In this document: piece after piece, positions 1-7,156 of the stretch
How the letters are laid out: every line of letters begins with the position of its first letter
Numbering within the stretch: the stretch's first letter is position 1
From: Kuafuiihalomonas phototrophica
Lineage (GTDB): Bacteria; Myxococcota; Kuafuiibacteriia; Kuafuiibacteriales; Kuafuiibacteriaceae
Length of the DNA: 12,284 nt
Reading direction: 5' to 3'
Assembly (NCBI GenBank): GCA_031800475.1
Contig: DAPKRQ010000342.1
Location: 1-12,284 of the forward strand
Position numbers and translations under genes: made by a program
The notes under the pieces: model-generated
What the model saw: the letters and a program-made list of their open reading frames with translations, nothing else
Told to the model about the DNA's origin: nothing
Database searches by the model: none

Positions 1-1169
1 TGGAAGACGACGCGGAAGTCCGATTCGTGGTGGATGCGGGCCAATCCGGCGACGCCCGCGAGATCCCTGTCCACCGCTCGTTCTTTCACGACAACATGGC
101 CGTGCAGGACCCGGTGCTTTTGCACGACGGGGTGGTCGAACTGCAGGTGCGGCACGTCGCCCGGGATTCGGTGATCGCCCGCGTGGTCCACGGAGGCACG
201 ATCTCGGAGCGGACCGGCCTGTACTCCCCGGGCATTCCGGCCACCGCACCTCCGATCACCGACGAAGACCGGCCGCTGCTTCAGATGGCCGCGGACCAAG
301 GGGCGGACTACGTGGCTCTGGGTTGGGTGACGGATGACCAGGATCTGCTCCAAGCCCGGGAGGTCTTGGACGAGGTGGCTCCCCACCTGCGACTGGTGGC
401 GAAGATCGAGCGGCCGGAGGCATTCGCGCGGCTGGATGGCATCTTGCGACGGTCCGATGCGGTCATGGTCCGCCGGGGCGATCTGGGGGCCCAACTCGAG
501 GTCACCCGGGTGCCGCTGGTGCAGCGCGAGGTCCTGCGGCGGGCCAACCGCGCCGGGGTTCCGGCGGTGATCGCCACCCAGATGTTGAATTCGATGGTCA
601 CCAGCCCCCGGCCCACCCGAGCGGAGGCCAGCGACGTGGCCAGCGCCGTGGCAGCGGGAGCCGACGGGGTGCTGCTGAGCGCGGAAACGGCCGTGGGCCA
701 ATTTCCGGTGGAGGCCGTGGACATGATGGCTCGGGTCATTCGGCAAACCGAGCTCGAACCGCCACCGCGGCCGAGTCAGCCCGGCTACGAGCTGCGCACC
801 GCCAGCTTCACCGAGGCCACCGCTTCGCTGGCCACCGAAGCGGCGGACCGGGTCTGCGCCCGCCTGATCGTGTGCTTCACCGAGCACGGAAGAACCGCCC
901 TGTTGGTGAGCAAGTACCGACCGGGGGCCCCGATACTGGCTTTTTGCACATCCGAAACCACCCGGCGCCGGTTGAGCCTAACCTGGGGGGTCCGAACGGA
1001 CCGCCTCGAGCCCAGCTCCACGGTGGAGCGCATGGTCGAACAGGTGGAGACCCGGTTGTGCGAGCGGGGCTTGGTGGAAACCGGAGACACCCTGATCTTG
1101 GTGTTCGGGGCCCCCATGGGCACTTCGGGGCGGACCAACACCATCCGCATGCATCGGATCGGAGGCTGA
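1..1169 (+). CDS. pyk: Pyruvate kinase, divergent, 5' end outside window
   Basis: This enzyme transfers phosphate from phosphoenolpyruvate to ADP, making pyruvate and ATP in the last step of glycolysis (cytoplasmic). The frame is open from base 3, so the gene starts upstream; the GTG at 27 is internal. About 388 of the usual ~475 residues are visible, and roughly 90 N-terminal residues are missing. What is seen: the end of the B domain, then the A-domain signature VAKIE with the catalytic Lys codon at 402-404, the metal-binding Asp of RGDLG at 480-482, ATQML with the catalytic Thr at 576-578, the PRPTRAE motif, and a full C-terminal domain ending in TNTIRMHRIGG. Oddities: the usual VARGD reads VRRGD, VALSFV reads VALGWV, and GVNLPG reads GLYSPG. 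The core catalytic residues are kept, so it is probably active but may be a second, specialised isozyme. rpoZ follows 42 bases downstream on the same strand. Confidence 0.93.
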   Translation, partial: EDDAEVRFVVDAGQSGDAREIPVHRSFFHDNMAVQDPVLLHDGVVELQVRHVARDSVIARVVHGGTISERTGLYSPGIPATAPPITDEDRPLLQMAADQGADYVALGWVTDDQDLLQAREVLDEVAPHLRLVAKIERPEAFARLDGILRRSDAVMVRRGDLGAQLEVTRVPLVQREVLRRANRAGVPAVIATQMLNSMVTSPRPTRAEASDVASAVAAGADGVLLSAETAVGQFPVEAVDMMARVIRQTELEPPPRPSQPGYELRTASFTEATASLATEAADRVCARLIVCFTEHGRTALLVSKYRPGAPILAFCTSETTRRRLSLTWGVRTDRLEPSSTVERMVEQVETRLCERGLVETGDTLILVFGAPMGTSGRTNTIRMHRIGG

Positions 1170-1200
1170 ACGGTCGCCCCACGGCCCCGACCCGTGCTAC

Positions 1201-1204
1201 GGAG
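1201..1204 (+). promoter_or_regulatory. Shine-Dalgarno site of rpoZ
   Basis: GGAG lies seven bases before the ATG at 1212. It favours that start over the in-frame GTG at 1194, which would add six residues not seen in omega subunits. Confidence 0.7.
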
Positions 1205-1211
1205 CTCCTTC

Positions 1212-1520
1212 ATGGCACGCGTCACCGTCGAAGACTGCCTCGAAAACGTGCACAACCGGTTCGCGCTGGTTCTGTTGGCAACCAAGCGGGCTCGGCAGCT
1301 CCTCAAGGGCGCCACCCCCCTGGTGGAAAACGCAAAGAACAAAGCGCCGGTGGTGGCGCTCCGGGAGATCGCCGCGGACCACGTCCGGTTCGACAAAGAT
1401 GTCAAGGAGGTCATGAGCTCCACCCCCGAGCAGCTGCGGGATCTCTATGGTGAGCCGGTGCGTGACCCGACGGACGCCGGCGGCGGTGCCCCGATCGCCG
1501 GCTCTCCCCGCTTCTTCTGA
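1212..1520 (+). CDS. rpoZ: DNA-directed RNA polymerase omega subunit
   Basis: Omega is the small RNA polymerase subunit that helps fold and assemble beta-prime into the core enzyme. The 102-residue product begins MARVTVEDCL and continues with the conserved NRFALVLLATKRARQL segment and a VVALREIAA helix, which is the recognised omega pattern in order and spacing. The length fits the family. The last ~20 residues are Gly/Pro/Ala-rich and variable, as is common for omega. The ATG at 1212 is chosen because the protein then starts exactly at the conserved MARVTVEDC and has GGAG seven bases upstream. It lies 42 bases after the pyruvate kinase stop, so the two could be co-transcribed, although no functional link between them is known. 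Confidence 0.96.
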   Translation: MARVTVEDCLENVHNRFALVLLATKRARQLLKGATPLVENAKNKAPVVALREIAADHVRFDKDVKEVMSSTPEQLRDLYGEPVRDPTDAGGGAPIAGSPRFF

Positions 1521-1545
1521 AGCCCGCGCGTTTCACCTGTATCAA

Positions 1546-1559
1546 GGGCGACCACGCCC
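1546..1559 (+). terminator. Possible hairpin after rpoZ
   Basis: GGGCG (1546-1550), loop ACCA, CGCCC (1555-1559) can form a five-pair GC stem 25 bases after the rpoZ stop. No T-run follows, so termination is only a possibility. The rest of the 84-base gap to the next gene shows no convincing promoter. Confidence 0.2.
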
Positions 1560-1604
1560 GGGCCCGCCGGTTGAGCTGACTGCAGCCCGGCCGAATGGGC
1601 CCGT

Positions 1605-4600
1605 GTGCGGCTGCGGGTCTTGGGACTGGGTTTGGTGCTCTGGGCCTGCGGCAGCGGGGACCCGCTTCCGCCCGATCCGCGCACCGGCGTCTGGGACGTG
1701 GACCTGGGTTGGCCCCCCATCGAAGACGCGGGCACCGTGATCGGTGAAGACACCGCTGTTTCCGGGAACGCGGACCTTGGGGACGCCTCCCCCGACGGAG
1801 GTCCGTCCGAGGACGGCAGCGCTGACGGCGGTCCAGCGCCGGACCTGGGCTCGCGGGGGTGGGACGACGACGGAGACACCATCCGCAACATCCACGAAGG
1901 CCAGGGTGAGCTCGACACCGACCGGGACGGGATCCCCGACACGCTGGACCTGGACTCGGATGGCGACGGAATCCCCGACCGGACCGAAGCGGGAGACGCA
2001 GACCCGATCTCGCCCCCCCGGGACACGGACCGAGACGGGACGCCCGACGCCCGGGATCTGGACGCGGACGGAGACGGCCTGACCGATCGACTCGAAGGCG
2101 ACACCGACACCGACGGAGATGGCCGGTTCGATGCGGTAGACCTGGACTCGGACGGAGACGGGATCCTCGATGCCCGGGAAGGCGAAGCCGACACCGATCG
2201 CGACGGGGTCCTGGACTTTCGAGACCGGGACGCGGACGGCGACGGCGTTTCGGATGCCATCGAACGTCTACAAGACCCCGACCAGGATGGAATCCCGGCG
2301 TACCTGGACCTGGATGCGGATGGCGACGGGATCCTCGATCAGACCGAGGGAGCCCTCGACCCGGACGGCGACGGGCGCCCGTCCTTCGTGGACCTGGACG
2401 CGGATGGCGACGGCATCGACGACTTCCGAGAGACGGACCGGGACACCGACGGCGACGGACTGCCCGATTATCTGGACCTGGATTCGGACGGGGACGGAAT
2501 CGCGGACCGATTCGAGACCGACCGCGACGCCGACGGCGATGGCGCGTACAACGCGGTGGATCTGGATTCCGACGACGACGGGATCCCGGACGCGACGGAG
2601 CGCCGCCGCAGCGATCCCGGCGTGCCTCCCAACGACACGGACGGGGACGGCATCCCCGACTTTGTGGATCTGGATTCGGACGACGACTTGTTGTCGGACG
2701 CCCAAGAAGGCCTTTCGGACCACGATCAGGACGGCCTGGTGGACGCGGTGGACTCGGACAGCGACGGAGACGCGTTGCTCGACCTCGAGGAACGGGGAGA
2801 GTTGCCGCCGTTCGCCACGCCGGTGGACACGGACGGAGACGGCAGGCCGGACCATCTGGATCTGGACTCGGACGGCGACACGATCGCGGACCTGGACGAA
2901 GGCCGGGCCGACAGCGACGGAGACGGCGTTTTGGACCGCCGATCCCTCGACGCCGACGGGGACGGTCTGTCGGACAGCATCGAAGCGGGCGATGCGGATC
3001 TGGCCACGCCCCCAGTGGACACGGATCTGGACGGGGTGCCGGATTATCGGGACCTGGACGCGGACGACGACGGCCTGACCGACGACGTGGAACTCGGTTG
3101 TCCAGGGTCGACCGAACGCCTGGCCCTGGACTCGGACTCGGACGGCTACCAGGATACGGCAGAGGTGGCGGTGGGCACGGACCCGTGCGACCCGGGCAGC
3201 GGCATCGACGCCTTCTACTTCGTGCTCGCGGACACCGGAGCCCCCGACAGCGACTTTCTTCGCTTCGACGACACCGGGGTGGACCAAGCGGACGTGGTCT
3301 TGAACGTGGACACAACCGGCTCCATGACGGGCGAAATCTCGACCCTGCGAAGCTCCCTGAGCAGCTTCATCGTGCCCGGCGTCCAGGCGGTCGTGCCCGA
3401 CCCGGCCTTCGCAGTGACCACCTTTCAGGACTTTCCGCTTTCGCCCTTCGGCTCCGGAACGTCCGGGGACCTGCCCTTCGAGCTGGAGCAACGGGTGACC
3501 ACCGACACCGGGCTCGTCCAAACCGTCTTGGACGGCCTGTCGATTCGCAACGGACGAGACACCCGAGAGTCCGGCCTGGAGGCTTTGCACCAGATCGCGG
3601 AAGGCAGCGGCGTTCGGTGGGGACCGGGCTCGATGGACCGGGTCGAGGCCTTCGACCCGTCGGTCGACCGGGTCCCCTCAGTGGCGGACGGCACCATCGG
3701 GGGAGTGGGCCATCGAAACGATTCGCTTCGGGTGATCGTCCACGTGACCGACGCGCCCTCCCACCTGGCTGAGGATTATCCGGCGGCGGTGACGTCAGCG
3801 GCACCCTCCGCGGTGGTGGACGCGCTGGACCGTTCGGGCTCGCGGGTGGTGACGATCACCGAGACCGCGTCACCTCGACCCTGGACCGATCGCCAGCTGC
3901 AGGACCGTTTCGACGACTTTTGCAACGGTTTGGGGGAACCGGTCCTCGGCATTTTGGAAGGCCCTCAAGGGTCGGACTCCGACTGGTACGAGCTGGACGG
4001 TGCTGCATCGGGGGACCGGGTGGTCGTTTCGGTGGAAGCGTTTCGGGTGGGCTCGGCCCTGGATGCCATGGTGGCGGTATACGACGGATCGGGAAATCAG
4101 CTGGGTTTTTCGAACGATCGAACCGGCTCCCCCGACCCGGAGCTGGACCTGACCCTGAGCGGAACCGGACCCTTCTATGTGGCAGTTTCGGCGTTCAACG
4201 ACCTGGACTTCAACGGAAGCGGTGCCGTCAGCGCAGGCCACTTCTTTTTGGACGTGGAGGTGGACGGGTCGCGGTACGTGCCCGCGACCCTGGGCTGTCC
4301 GGCGACCGACGTGGGAGACGACGCCCTTCAGGCCGACCGATGGGTGTCCGCGTCGTCCGCCGGCGCGGCGGGACCGGGCTGCGAAGCGCACTGCTGGGAT
4401 CGGGTGGCCGACGAGGCGGTCCGCACGTCCTACGGCATCTCGCGGGTGACGCGAGCTCGGGTTCCGCCCTGCGCCTGGGATCGCTTCGGAAGCGCCCGCC
4501 CGGCCGGATGCAGCGCCACCGAATGCTGCACTGGGCCCTCGGGCGCGGGCACGCCCACGGACGTGGGCGGCCAATGTCCGTTGAGCTTCGAGATCGCCGA

Positions 4601-5039
4601 CGACGGCTCGGGCATCGATCAAGCCTTGGTCACGGCCATCGAGGCGCTGGTGCAGTTTTCGGAGTTTCGGATCACGACCCGGATCCGACCGGACCCGGCG
4701 GCTCTCGCCAACCAGGTCGACACCCGTTGCTTCATCCAACGGGTGACGCCCGACGTGGCGACGCCCCCGAACCCCTGTGCCCCCACGCCGGTGGCCACCG
4801 ACACCAGCACGGCGATCCCCGGGCTCGATACCTTCGAGCGGGTGGTGCCCGGAACGACTTTGCGGTTCGAGGTGGTGGCAGCGAACCGGTCTGTCGCCGG
4901 CGGGCCCTGCGCCCCCGGGAGCAATGCACCCCAGACGTTCCGGGCGTTCATCGACGTGCTGGCCGACGGGGTGGCCCAGCTCGCCACCCGGGACGTCGTG
5001 ATCGTCGTTCCTCCCGCCCAGCGCACGGCAGCCCCCTAA
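1605..5039 (+). CDS. Large lipoprotein with Ca-binding-type repeats, VWA domain and inserted PPC-like domain
   Basis: Predicted surface lipoprotein of 1144 residues. The GTG start is the first usable start after an in-frame TGA at 1572-1574. It opens with a short signal sequence (MRLR, then a Leu/Gly core) and a lipobox LWAC, giving lipidated Cys15. Residues ~16-85 form an acidic linker. Residues ~86-517 hold about 28 DxDxDG-type motifs, like thrombospondin type 3 repeats, which normally bind calcium. A VWA domain starts near residue 560, with the MIDAS-type motif DTTGSM at 569-574. Residues ~773-890 resemble a PPC-type beta domain (SDWYELDG). A Cys-rich segment follows, then a helix-like stretch (GSGIDQALVTAIEAL) typical of the end of such VWA units, and a beta-rich C-terminal domain ending RDVVIVVPP. 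Substrate unknown; adhesion or extracellular scaffolding is inference. Overlapping antisense open frames are shadows. Confidence 0.9.
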   Translation: MRLRVLGLGLVLWACGSGDPLPPDPRTGVWDVDLGWPPIEDAGTVIGEDTAVSGNADLGDASPDGGPSEDGSADGGPAPDLGSRGWDDDGDTIRNIHEGQGELDTDRDGIPDTLDLDSDGDGIPDRTEAGDADPISPPRDTDRDGTPDARDLDADGDGLTDRLEGDTDTDGDGRFDAVDLDSDGDGILDAREGEADTDRDGVLDFRDRDADGDGVSDAIERLQDPDQDGIPAYLDLDADGDGILDQTEGALDPDGDGRPSFVDLDADGDGIDDFRETDRDTDGDGLPDYLDLDSDGDGIADRFETDRDADGDGAYNAVDLDSDDDGIPDATERRRSDPGVPPNDTDGDGIPDFVDLDSDDDLLSDAQEGLSDHDQDGLVDAVDSDSDGDALLDLEERGELPPFATPVDTDGDGRPDHLDLDSDGDTIADLDEGRADSDGDGVLDRRSLDADGDGLSDSIEAGDADLATPPVDTDLDGVPDYRDLDADDDGLTDDVELGCPGSTERLALDSDSDGYQDTAEVAVGTDPCDPGSGIDAFYFVLADTGAPDSDFLRFDDTGVDQADVVLNVDTTGSMTGEISTLRSSLSSFIVPGVQAVVPDPAFAVTTFQDFPLSPFGSGTSGDLPFELEQRVTTDTGLVQTVLDGLSIRNGRDTRESGLEALHQIAEGSGVRWGPGSMDRVEAFDPSVDRVPSVADGTIGGVGHRNDSLRVIVHVTDAPSHLAEDYPAAVTSAAPSAVVDALDRSGSRVVTITETASPRPWTDRQLQDRFDDFCNGLGEPVLGILEGPQGSDSDWYELDGAASGDRVVVSVEAFRVGSALDAMVAVYDGSGNQLGFSNDRTGSPDPELDLTLSGTGPFYVAVSAFNDLDFNGSGAVSAGHFFLDVEVDGSRYVPATLGCPATDVGDDALQADRWVSASSAGAAGPGCEAHCWDRVADEAVRTSYGISRVTRARVPPCAWDRFGSARPAGCSATECCTGPSGAGTPTDVGGQCPLSFEIADDGSGIDQALVTAIEALVQFSEFRITTRIRPDPAALANQVDTRCFIQRVTPDVATPPNPCAPTPVATDTSTAIPGLDTFERVVPGTTLRFEVVAANRSVAGGPCAPGSNAPQTFRAFIDVLADGVAQLATRDVVIVVPPAQRTAAP
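1860..3155 (+). repeat. Coding array of DxDxDG (TSP3-like) motifs
   Basis: About 28 acidic motifs, most of the form D-x-D-x-D-G-x-x-D, occupy residues 86-517 of the lipoprotein. They come mostly in pairs: DTDGDG-x-PD, a few residues, then LDSDGDGI-x-D, followed by a Glu and a variable spacer of about 3 to 18 residues. A few are degenerate, such as DSDDDLLSD, DSDGDALLD and DSDGDTIAD. At the DNA level this gives an imperfect tandem repeat of GAC-rich units. In known TSP3 proteins such loops bind calcium; here that is inferred from the pattern. Confidence 0.88.
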
Positions 5040-5060
5040 AGCACGGGGTCGTACAGCGTT

Positions 5061-5077
5061 GCCGGCCCGATGCCGGC
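5061..5077. terminator. Possible hairpin between convergent genes
   Basis: GCCGGC (5061-5066), a five-base loop, then GCCGGC (5072-5077) can pair on either strand in the 123-base gap between two convergent genes. There is no T-run on either side, so it is at best a weak or Rho-assisted terminator. A second inverted pair, GAACGG and CCGTTC further right in the gap, has a long loop. Nothing else was seen in the gap. Confidence 0.25.
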
Positions 5078-5162
5078 GGCACCGCTCGGCTCTGAGACGC
5101 TTCGAAAACTCCATTCGCACGAACGGAAGGTTCCGGTCGAAACCGTTCCAAGCCGGCGCTCC

Positions 5163-7079
5163 TCACCCGTGCTTGGCCAGCAGCTCGGTCTTGTTCATGG
5201 GGCGTCCGAACCAAAAGCCCTGAAAGGTGTCGACCTCGAGCTCGCGAAGGCGGCGAAACTGGGCCTCGGTCTCGACCCCCTCGACGGTGATTTCGAGGTC
5301 CAACGCCCGGCCGAGGCCCACCACCGCCTGCAGAATGCGGCGACACGCCACATCCCGCTCCAGGTCGCGCACAAACGCCCGGTCCACTTTGAGCTCGCTG
5401 ATGGGGAAGGTGCGCAGGCGATCCAAGCAACTGTAGCCCGTGCCGAAGTCGTCGACCGACAGGCCGACTCCCTGGGCCCGGAGCTTCCGGAGCAATTCGA
5501 GGACGGATGAATCCACTCGAGGGAGGGCGCTCTCGGTCACTTCGAGCCGCAGCTCGCAGTTGGTCCAGGGCCCATTTCGAATCCGCTCGGCCACCTGGCG
5601 AAGAAAATGGTCGTCACCGAGCTGGGCCGCCGACAGGTTGACGGAGAACACGAGCCCGGGCCGAACTCGGAGAATCTCGGGAGCATCCTCTTCGACCCGG
5701 TCGAGCACGCGCTGGGTGACTTCGTCGACCCAACCATGGGTTTCGGCGACAGGCATCCATTCCGCGACCGAGACCGGGCCCCACTCGGGATCGGTCCACC
5801 GGGCCAAAACCTCGACCCCTTTCCACCGGCCCCAGCGGTCGTGCTGAGATTGATACGCCACCCCGATCTGGTCCCCGGCTATGGCGCCCTCGAGCCGTTC
5901 GGCCAGCTCGAACTCCCGGTCGGCGCGGACGTCCAGATCCCGCGTGTAGGCGACCACCATCGGTCCCGAGCAGACGCGCTGGGCCCAGCGGGTGGCTCGG
6001 ACGGCATGCTCGACGAGGCGGGCCGAGGACCGTCCGTGTCGAGGCACGGCGCTGTATCCGAAGCGCAGCGACGGGCGCACGACCGCCCCGCCCGGCGCCT
6101 CGAGCGCTCGGCCGAGTCGGGTCGCCAGACCGTGGATGCGACCCTCCATCTCGTCCTGGCTCGGATCTCCTTCAAACCACAGGGCGAACCGCCGCGCGCT
6201 GACCCGTCCCACGGCCCGCGTGTCGTCCCCCGCTCCCTTTAGACGAGCAGCCACTTCCATCAAGAGCTCATCTCCCGCAACCCGCCCGTGAAGCGCGTTC
6301 ACCGTGGTCAAGTTCGCCACCTCGACCACCACGACCCGGCCGGCTTCGGCTCGGGACGCCAGCAGGTGAAGCCGGTCTTGAAGCAAGAAGCGGTTCGGCA
6401 ATCCCGTGAGCGGGTCGTACCACTGGCTCCTGGTGACTTCCGCCTCCAGCTCGCGCTCCGTTTCTTTTCGAAGGAGCTCGTCTCGCGCCATTTCAGCGAA
6501 CGAAGCCAGGATCGAGAGCTCACGCTCGGTTGGGCGCCATCGTCGGGTGTCGATGGCGCACAAAGTTCCGATGGGCTGACCGCCGGCTCCGCGCAAGACC
6601 ACCCCCACATACGCCCGAATGTGCGGAGGCCCCACGACCAGTGGATTCGTTCGAAATCTCGGGTCGCCGTGGGTGTCCGGGACGACCAGCATTTCCCGTT
6701 CGTGGATGGCGTGGGCACAAAATGCCACGTCCCGCCCGGTCTCCGTGGCATCGAGACCGTGCCTCGACTTGAACCACTGGCGCGACGCGTCCACCAGGGA
6801 CACCACCGCGATCGGGACCTCGAGCACCTGCCGAACGAGCGCGGTGATCCGGTCGAGACGGGGGTCCGGCTCGGTGTCGAGGACCTTCAAATTCAGCAGC
6901 TCGAGCAGGCGCTCTTCTTCGCCGTCGGGCAGGGGGGCTGCCACCGCCCCCGCCGTTGTAGGCGGCGGCAACTCCAGGGTGGGCTCGGGGGCACTGTGGG
7001 GCTTGGCCGCCGGATTCACCGAATCAACCGCCTCCTCGCCAGACGGATCGGTCCACCGCAGCAGGTTGAGGGTCACCAC
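5163..7079 (-). CDS. GAF - degenerate GGDEF - EAL protein, probable c-di-GMP phosphodiesterase
   Basis: Likely hydrolyses cyclic di-GMP. With the GTG at 7079 it has 638 residues and no membrane segment. Residues 1-52 are Pro/Ala-rich. A GAF sensor domain spans ~57-203 (DVAFCAHAI, IGTLCAID). A GGDEF-type domain spans ~219-380: it keeps YDPLTGLPNR but has SARRF at 294-298 where GGDEF belongs, and lacks the usual metal-binding DxD (VEVANL), so it should not make c-di-GMP. The EAL domain (~395-632) has EVL instead of EAL but keeps the expected catalytic set: E423, N481, E513, D543, D544, K564, E600 and Q620, with DDFGTGYS and QGFWFGRP. A TAG lies directly before the GTG at 7079. GTG at 7019 is an alternative start behind a better ribosome site. 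It follows the tail-anchored protein gene by 77 bases on the same strand. Confidence 0.93.
   Translation of the reverse strand: MVTLNLLRWTDPSGEEAVDSVNPAAKPHSAPEPTLELPPPTTAGAVAAPLPDGEEERLLELLNLKVLDTEPDPRLDRITALVRQVLEVPIAVVSLVDASRQWFKSRHGLDATETGRDVAFCAHAIHEREMLVVPDTHGDPRFRTNPLVVGPPHIRAYVGVVLRGAGGQPIGTLCAIDTRRWRPTERELSILASFAEMARDELLRKETERELEAEVTRSQWYDPLTGLPNRFLLQDRLHLLASRAEAGRVVVVEVANLTTVNALHGRVAGDELLMEVAARLKGAGDDTRAVGRVSARRFALWFEGDPSQDEMEGRIHGLATRLGRALEAPGGAVVRPSLRFGYSAVPRHGRSSARLVEHAVRATRWAQRVCSGPMVVAYTRDLDVRADREFELAERLEGAIAGDQIGVAYQSQHDRWGRWKGVEVLARWTDPEWGPVSVAEWMPVAETHGWVDEVTQRVLDRVEEDAPEILRVRPGLVFSVNLSAAQLGDDHFLRQVAERIRNGPWTNCELRLEVTESALPRVDSSVLELLRKLRAQGVGLSVDDFGTGYSCLDRLRTFPISELKVDRAFVRDLERDVACRRILQAVVGLGRALDLEITVEGVETEAQFRRLRELEVDTFQGFWFGRPMNKTELLAKHG
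7031..7037 (-). promoter_or_regulatory. Shine-Dalgarno-like GAGGAGG inside the EAL gene N-terminus
   Basis: On the minus strand GAGGAGG lies 11 bases before an in-frame GTG at 7019 (codon 21 of the longest frame). The most upstream GTG codons at 7079 and 7076 have no clear ribosome site. Translation may therefore start at 7019, removing 20 non-conserved residues. The 11-base spacer is longer than ideal, so this is unsettled. Confidence 0.4.
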
Positions 7080-7156
7080 CTAGGGTCCGTCGGCGTCATG
7101 CCCCTCGGCTTCAGCCCGTGTACCGAATCGAGCCGAGCACCGTTTTCGACCGCCCC

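Noticed and set aside
27..29. GTG as the true start of pyruvate kinase
   Set aside because: It falls in the middle of the B domain, the frame is open to the window edge, and about 90 conserved N-terminal residues would be missing.
1571..1599. TTGAGC upstream of the large lipoprotein as a -35 box
   Set aside because: No TATAAT-like box at a suitable distance; the base at the expected place reads AATGGG.
1914..3155. CRISPR-like or recent DNA tandem repeat
   Set aside because: Units vary in length and sequence and keep the reading frame and Asp positions; this is a protein repeat, not a spacer array.
1411..3315. A 634-codon antisense open frame over the repeat array, plus other antisense frames at 2268-3590 and 3870-5120
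   Set aside because: The products are Arg/Pro-rich or Val-rich low-complexity sequence mirroring the GAC-rich motif codons on the other strand. No start signals or domains; the + strand protein explains the region.
7140..7156. CCCCTTGAGGGG around the stop of the tail-anchored gene as a terminator
   Set aside because: The loop would be only two to four bases and no T-run follows; it is more likely chance in GC-rich sequence.
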